From: Dokdonella sp.
GTDB lineage: Bacteria; Pseudomonadota; Gammaproteobacteria; Xanthomonadales; Rhodanobacteraceae
Length of the DNA: 64,000 nt
Direction of reading: 5' to 3'
NCBI RefSeq assembly: GCF_019634815.1
Contig: NZ_JAHCAP010000002.1
Span: 1-64,000 of the forward strand
Shown here: in pieces, positions 58,753 through 64,000 of the stretch
Layout: every line of letters starts with the position of its first letter
Position numbering within the stretch: the stretch's first letter is position 1
Position numbers and translations under genes: made by a program
The notes under the pieces: model-generated
What the model saw: only the letters and a program-made list of their open reading frames with translations
Databases searched by the model: none
Told to the model about the DNA's origin: nothing

Positions 58753-59574
58753 ATGAAGCTGTGCGGTTTTGAAGTCGGTGCCTCGCAACCCTTGTTCCTG
58801 ATCGCCGGGCCCTGCGTGATCGAATCGATGCAGTTGCAGATCGACACCGCGGGCACGCTCAAGGAAATCACCGGCCGTCTCGGGGTGCCCTTCATCTTCA
58901 AGTCGAGTTTCGACAAGGCCAATCGCACTTCGGGCACGAGTTTCCGCGGTCCGGGTCTCGAGGAAGGTCTCAAGGTGCTGGCCGAAGTCAAGCGCCAGAT
59001 CGGCGTGCCGGTGCTCACCGACGTGCACGAATACACGCCGATGGACGAGGTCGCGAGCGTGGTCGATGTGTTGCAGACGCCGGCTTTCCTGTGCCGGCAG
59101 ACCGATTTCATCCTCAAGGCCTGCAGCGCCGGCAAGCCGGTCAACATCAAGAAGGGCCAGTTCCTGTCGCCGTGGGAAATGAAACACGTCGCCGCCAAGG
59201 CACGCTCGACCGGCAATGCGCAGATCATGGTCTGCGAGCGCGGCGCGAGTTTCGGCTACAACAATCTCGTGTCCGACATGCGCAGCCTCGTCGTCATGCG
59301 CGACACCCAGTGCCCGGTGGTGTTCGACGCGACCCACTCGGTGCAGTTGCCCGGCGGCGCCGACGGCAAGTCGGGCGGCCAGCGTGAATTCGTGCCGGCG
59401 CTCGCGCGCGCGGCAGTCGCGGTGGGCGTGGCCGGTGTGTTCATGGAAACCCATCCCGATCCGGACAAGGCCTTGAGTGATGGGCCCAATGCCTGGCCGC
59501 TCGGAAAAATGGAATCTTTGCTCGGCACGCTGGTCGAAATCGACCGTCTGCTCAAGTCGCGGATCGATGCATGA
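58753..59574 (+). CDS. kdsA: 3-deoxy-8-phosphooctulonate synthase
   Basis: The protein has 273 residues. It condenses arabinose-5-phosphate and PEP to KDO-8-phosphate for lipopolysaccharide. Features: [61 protein letters not shown] and THSVQLPGG. The ATG at 58753 matches the usual MKLCGFEVG start; an in-frame TTG at 58708 would add 15 atypical residues. Confidence 0.95.
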   Translation: MKLCGFEVGASQPLFLIAGPCVIESMQLQIDTAGTLKEITGRLGVPFIFKSSFDKANRTSGTSFRGPGLEEGLKVLAEVKRQIGVPVLTDVHEYTPMDEVASVVDVLQTPAFLCRQTDFILKACSAGKPVNIKKGQFLSPWEMKHVAAKARSTGNAQIMVCERGASFGYNNLVSDMRSLVVMRDTQCPVVFDATHSVQLPGGADGKSGGQREFVPALARAAVAVGVAGVFMETHPDPDKALSDGPNAWPLGKMESLLGTLVEIDRLLKSRIDA

Positions 59575-59641
59575 AGTTCCCGTATTGCCTGTACGCCGTC
59601 ATGGCGTGCGGGCGTGGTCAAACCAGTCTGGAGAATGCGCA

Positions 59642-61388
<1,747 letters not shown>

Positions 61389-61397
61389 GGCGGGCGC

Positions 61398-61706
61398 GTG
61401 CTGCGCTGGGCCGCGCTCGTCTTGCTGGTGCTGCTCGTCGCGCTGCAGGTGCAGCTGTGGAGCGGGCACGGCGGGTTGCGCGATATGTGGCGCTTGCAGC
61501 AGAACGTGGCCGAGCAGAAGAAGGGCAATGAAGCGATCAAGCAGCGCAACGAAACCCTGTCTGCCGAGGTCGAGGATCTCAAGCATGGCAACGAGGCGAT
61601 CGAGGAGCGCGCACGCTCCGAGCTGGGGCTGATCAAGCCGGGCGAGACCTTCATCCAGGTGGTCGAGCCCGCCGAGGGCAAGGCGCAGCGACGCGATGAG
61701 CATTGA
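61398..61706 (+). CDS. ftsB: Cell division protein FtsB
   Basis: The protein has 102 residues from a GTG at 61398. One N-terminal membrane segment (LRWAALVLLVLLVALQVQLW) is followed by a coiled coil (about 32-70) and the conserved ERARSELGLIKPGE near the C-terminus, where it binds FtsL and FtsQ in the divisome. The end overlaps ispD by 11 nt. Confidence 0.95.
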   Translation: MLRWAALVLLVLLVALQVQLWSGHGGLRDMWRLQQNVAEQKKGNEAIKQRNETLSAEVEDLKHGNEAIEERARSELGLIKPGETFIQVVEPAEGKAQRRDEH

Positions 61707-62403
61707 ACCGCTGTGGTGCGTGGTGCCCGCGGCCGGACACGGCGCGCGCTTCGGTGCGGATCGGCCCAAGCAGTATGTCGAGATCGATGGCAGATCGCTG
61801 CTCGAATGGACACTGACGGCGCTCGCGGTCAGTCCCCACGTTGCCGCGATCCTGCTCGTGCTCGCCGCTGAGGACGTGCAATGGCGTGGGCGTGATTCCT
61901 TCGCCGGCAAACCCCTGCGTACCACGATCGGCGGGGCGCAGCGCAGCGCCTCGGTGCTCGCCGGACTGCGTGCCTTGCCGCCCCGGGTGGCGCCTGCCGA
62001 CTTCGTGCTGGTGCACGATGCCGCGCGGCCTTGCATCTCGTGCGTCGACATCGACCGGCTGGTGGAACGCGCGGTACCCGCGGGTGGCGGCCTGCTGGCC
62101 GCGCCGCTGCGCGATACCCTCAAGCGTGCCGATGCCGATGGCCGGGTGGCGGCGACCGAGCCCCGCGAGACTCGCTGGCGTGCGCTCACGCCGCAATTGT
62201 TTACACGCGGCGCGCTGGAAGCGGCACTCACCCGCGCGCAGACCGATGGCGTGGAGATCACCGACGAGGCAATGGCGATGGAGCGCACCGGGCATGCGCC
62301 GCTGCTGGTCGAAGGTGACGAGCGCAACATCAAGGTCACCACGCCGGCCGATCTTGCGGTGGTTCAGGCCATGCTGCAAGGCATGCCGGCAACGGTGCGA
62401 TAA
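61696..62403 (+). CDS. ispD: 2-C-methyl-D-erythritol 4-phosphate cytidylyltransferase
   Basis: The protein has 235 residues. CTP site [30 protein letters not shown], and [17 protein letters not shown] and [20 protein letters not shown] segments mark IspD. It makes CDP-methylerythritol in the MEP isoprenoid pathway, using CTP. It precedes ispF by 50 nt, and both enzymes act in the same pathway. Confidence 0.95.
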   Translation: MSIEPLWCVVPAAGHGARFGADRPKQYVEIDGRSLLEWTLTALAVSPHVAAILLVLAAEDVQWRGRDSFAGKPLRTTIGGAQRSASVLAGLRALPPRVAPADFVLVHDAARPCISCVDIDRLVERAVPAGGGLLAAPLRDTLKRADADGRVAATEPRETRWRALTPQLFTRGALEAALTRAQTDGVEITDEAMAMERTGHAPLLVEGDERNIKVTTPADLAVVQAMLQGMPATVR

Positions 62404-62453
62404 TCCCGGCCCCGCGGAACCTCCGCGTCCCGCCTTCCACCGCAGGCCCCACC

Positions 62454-63080
62454 ATGCGCATCGGCCAAGGTTTCGACGTCCACGCATTCGGCCCCGGTGA
62501 TTGCGTCACCCTGGGCGGCGTGCGCATTGCCTACGATCGCGGCCTGATAGCGCACTCGGACGGTGATGTCGCCGTGCACGCGCTGTGCGACGCCTTGCTC
62601 GGCGCGCTCGCGCTGGGCGACATCGGCAAGCATTTTCCGCCGACCGATCCGCGCTGGGCACATGCCGATTCCATGCAGTTCCTGAGCCGCTGCACGGAGA
62701 TGGTCGTCGAGCAGGGTTATGTGATCGGCAATGTCGACATCACGATCGTCTGCGAAAAGCCCAAGCTCGCACCGCACATTCAAGCGATGCGCGAGCGCCT
62801 CGCCGAAGAAATGGCTTGCCAGATCAACCTGGTGAGTGTGAAGGCGACCACCAGCGAAAAGCTCGGTTTCACCGGGCGTGGTGAGGGCATCGCGGCGTTT
62901 GCGGTGGCGCTGTTGCAGCCACGCGTGGTCGCTGCAACCGTGGCGCGGGTCGAGGAGCCGGAACTGCGCGCTTTCGTCGAGCGCGTCGAGGCCGAAGTCG
63001 ATGCCGATCTGGCCGCATCGATTCCCTCGGCGGGTCCGCTGGCTGAGGCGAGCCTCAAGCAGCAAGACAAGCGCAAGTGA
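62454..63080 (+). CDS. ispF: 2-C-methyl-D-erythritol 2,4-cyclodiphosphate synthase with C-terminal extension
   Basis: The protein has 208 residues. The core (1-157) is typical: [36 protein letters not shown] (zinc Asp/His), [10 protein letters not shown] and [18 protein letters not shown]. The family normally ends near the next strand at about 157-160. Here about 50 further residues follow, acidic and helical ([20 protein letters not shown]), ending in KQQDKRK. The stop overlaps the truD GTG by 4 nt. The extension is either lineage-specific or was produced by loss of an earlier stop. Confidence 0.93.
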   Translation: MRIGQGFDVHAFGPGDCVTLGGVRIAYDRGLIAHSDGDVAVHALCDALLGALALGDIGKHFPPTDPRWAHADSMQFLSRCTEMVVEQGYVIGNVDITIVCEKPKLAPHIQAMRERLAEEMACQINLVSVKATTSEKLGFTGRGEGIAAFAVALLQPRVVAATVARVEEPELRAFVERVEAEVDADLAASIPSAGPLAEASLKQQDKRK

Positions 63081-64000
63081 ATTTGAACCTGCCGTATGCG
63101 CATGGCGGCCCGCCGCTGCGTGGCCGACTGCGCGTCCAACCGGAAGATTTCCGCGTCGAGGAAGTGCTCGGCTTCGAGCCGAGCGGCGACGGCGAGCATG
63201 CCTTCCTCGAAATCGAAAAGACCGGCGCCAATACCGAATGGGTGGCACGCCAGCTCGCGCGTGCGCTCGAATTGCCGCCAGTCACGATCGGTTTCTGCGG
63301 ACTCAAGGATCGCCACGCGGTCACGCGTCAGGCTTACACCGTCCATCTGGGCAGGCGCGCCGATCCCGATTGGCAGGCGCTTTCGATTGCGGGTGTGCGT
63401 GTGCTCTCGGCAACGCGCCATGCGCGCAAGCTCAAGCGCGGCGCGCACCGCGGCAATCGCTTCGTGATCCGGGCGCACGATCTCGCAGGCGATCGCGCGC
63501 AGGCACAGGCGATCGTCGCAGCGATCGCCGCGCAGGGTGTGCCGAACTACTTCGGCGAGCAGCGCTTCGGTCACGGTGATGACAATCTTGCCTTGGCGCG
63601 GCGACTGTTTGCGGGGGAGCGTCTGCCACGCGAGCAGCGTGGCTTCGCGCTGTCGGCCGCGCGTTCGGCCTTGTTCAATGCGGTTCTGGCGCGGCGTGTG
63701 GGCGCATGCCAATGGAACCGCGCGCTGGCCGGTGAAGTGTGGATGCTGGCCGGAAGCCATTCGGTGTTCGGGCCCGAGCCTTTGAGCGTCGATCTGGAAC
63801 AGCGGCTCGCTGGGCTCGACGTCCACCCGACCGGCCCGTTGTGGGGCAGGGGGGCCTTGCGCAGCAGCGAGGCCGTGCACGAACTCGAAATGGATGTCGC
63901 CGCGAAGTGGAGCGAATTCGCGCAAGGACTCGAACAGGCCGGTCTCGAACAGCAGCGACGCTCCTTGCGGCTGCTCGTGCACGACCTGCGGATCGACTGG
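63077..64000 (+). CDS. truD: tRNA pseudouridine(13) synthase TruD (partial, runs off the window)
   Basis: The gene starts at a GTG at 63077 that overlaps the ispF stop and is open to the end of the window (308 codons). It has [19 protein letters not shown], the catalytic aspartate in [21 protein letters not shown] and [12 protein letters not shown], all TruD signatures. It isomerises U13 in tRNA-Glu. Roughly the last tenth of a typical TruD is missing from the window. Confidence 0.93.
   Translation, partial: MNLNLPYAHGGPPLRGRLRVQPEDFRVEEVLGFEPSGDGEHAFLEIEKTGANTEWVARQLARALELPPVTIGFCGLKDRHAVTRQAYTVHLGRRADPDWQALSIAGVRVLSATRHARKLKRGAHRGNRFVIRAHDLAGDRAQAQAIVAAIAAQGVPNYFGEQRFGHGDDNLALARRLFAGERLPREQRGFALSAARSALFNAVLARRVGACQWNRALAGEVWMLAGSHSVFGPEPLSVDLEQRLAGLDVHPTGPLWGRGALRSSEAVHELEMDVAAKWSEFAQGLEQAGLEQQRRSLRLLVHDLRIDW

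Overview
The window is a 64 kb chromosomal segment of a high-GC gammaproteobacterium, most likely of the order Lysobacterales (Xanthomonadales), possibly Rhodanobacteraceae. The evidence is the pyrG-kdsA-eno-ftsB-ispD-ispF-truD gene order, Xanthomonas-like KdsA, S53 peptidase and C13 peptidase families, REP repeats that begin with GTAG as described in Stenotrophomonas, and protein-level resemblance throughout. No phage, insertion sequence, integrase or CRISPR array is visible. Coding density is high and most genes are housekeeping.

Layout. 1-363: a cluster of GTAG-type palindromic repeats. 364-10001: a secreted protein with four beta-sandwich repeats, a fused 2-oxo acid dehydrogenase E1, a cyclase-FHA protein, a methyltransferase and a DUF1501/DUF1800 pair. 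10002-14295: murB, pyrD, a small membrane protein, an ALDH7-type aldehyde dehydrogenase and tRNA-Arg(CCT). 14333-18328: two overlapping glycosyltransferase genes and a membrane-anchored C13 (legumain-like) peptidase. 18646-20991: a methionine-salvage operon mtnB-mtnD-(PH-domain gene)-mtnC whose genes overlap by 4 nt each. 21119-30433: dsbC, rmuC, an NlpC/P60 lipoprotein, a D-amino-acid-dehydrogenase-like enzyme, glutathione reductase, a serine hydrolase and hutG. 30438-36585: a secreted beta-helix-like protein, hutU, an aspartyl/asparaginyl hydroxylase-like gene, a second diverged hutU 3' fragment, an Xre/MbcA-RES toxin-antitoxin pair and a CinA-C amidase. 36705-45612: recA, rluF, a poorly recognised gene, a secreted-protein gene broken by an amber codon, YebC, an S53 peptidase and an ABC-F ATPase. 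45737-56850: a small exported protein, a transglutaminase-like protein, rsmC-rsuA, a phosphodiester glycosidase, hutI, an M23 peptidase, hutF, a nucleotide pyrophosphatase-like lipoprotein and an MFS transporter. 56995-64000: pyrG, kdsA, a small periplasmic protein, eno, ftsB, ispD, ispF and the start of truD.

How genes work together. hutU, hutI, hutF and hutG together give histidine degradation by the formimidoylglutamate deiminase / N-formylglutamate deformylase branch, but they are spread over 24 kb and hutH is not in the window. mtnBDC recycles methylthioribulose-1-phosphate to methionine. The last block combines CTP and KDO synthesis, glycolysis, division and isoprenoid precursor synthesis.

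Most notable observations: three otherwise unrelated secreted proteins end in the same C-terminal motif (D-x-x-[IV]-F-x-x-G-[FL]-[DE], roughly), which looks like an uncharacterised sorting or processing tag; mtnB has no standard start codon upstream of its conserved N-terminus; several genes have a -10 box exactly 6 nt before the ATG and so look leaderless; and an AspH-like gene lies between hutU and a second, diverged hutU tail.
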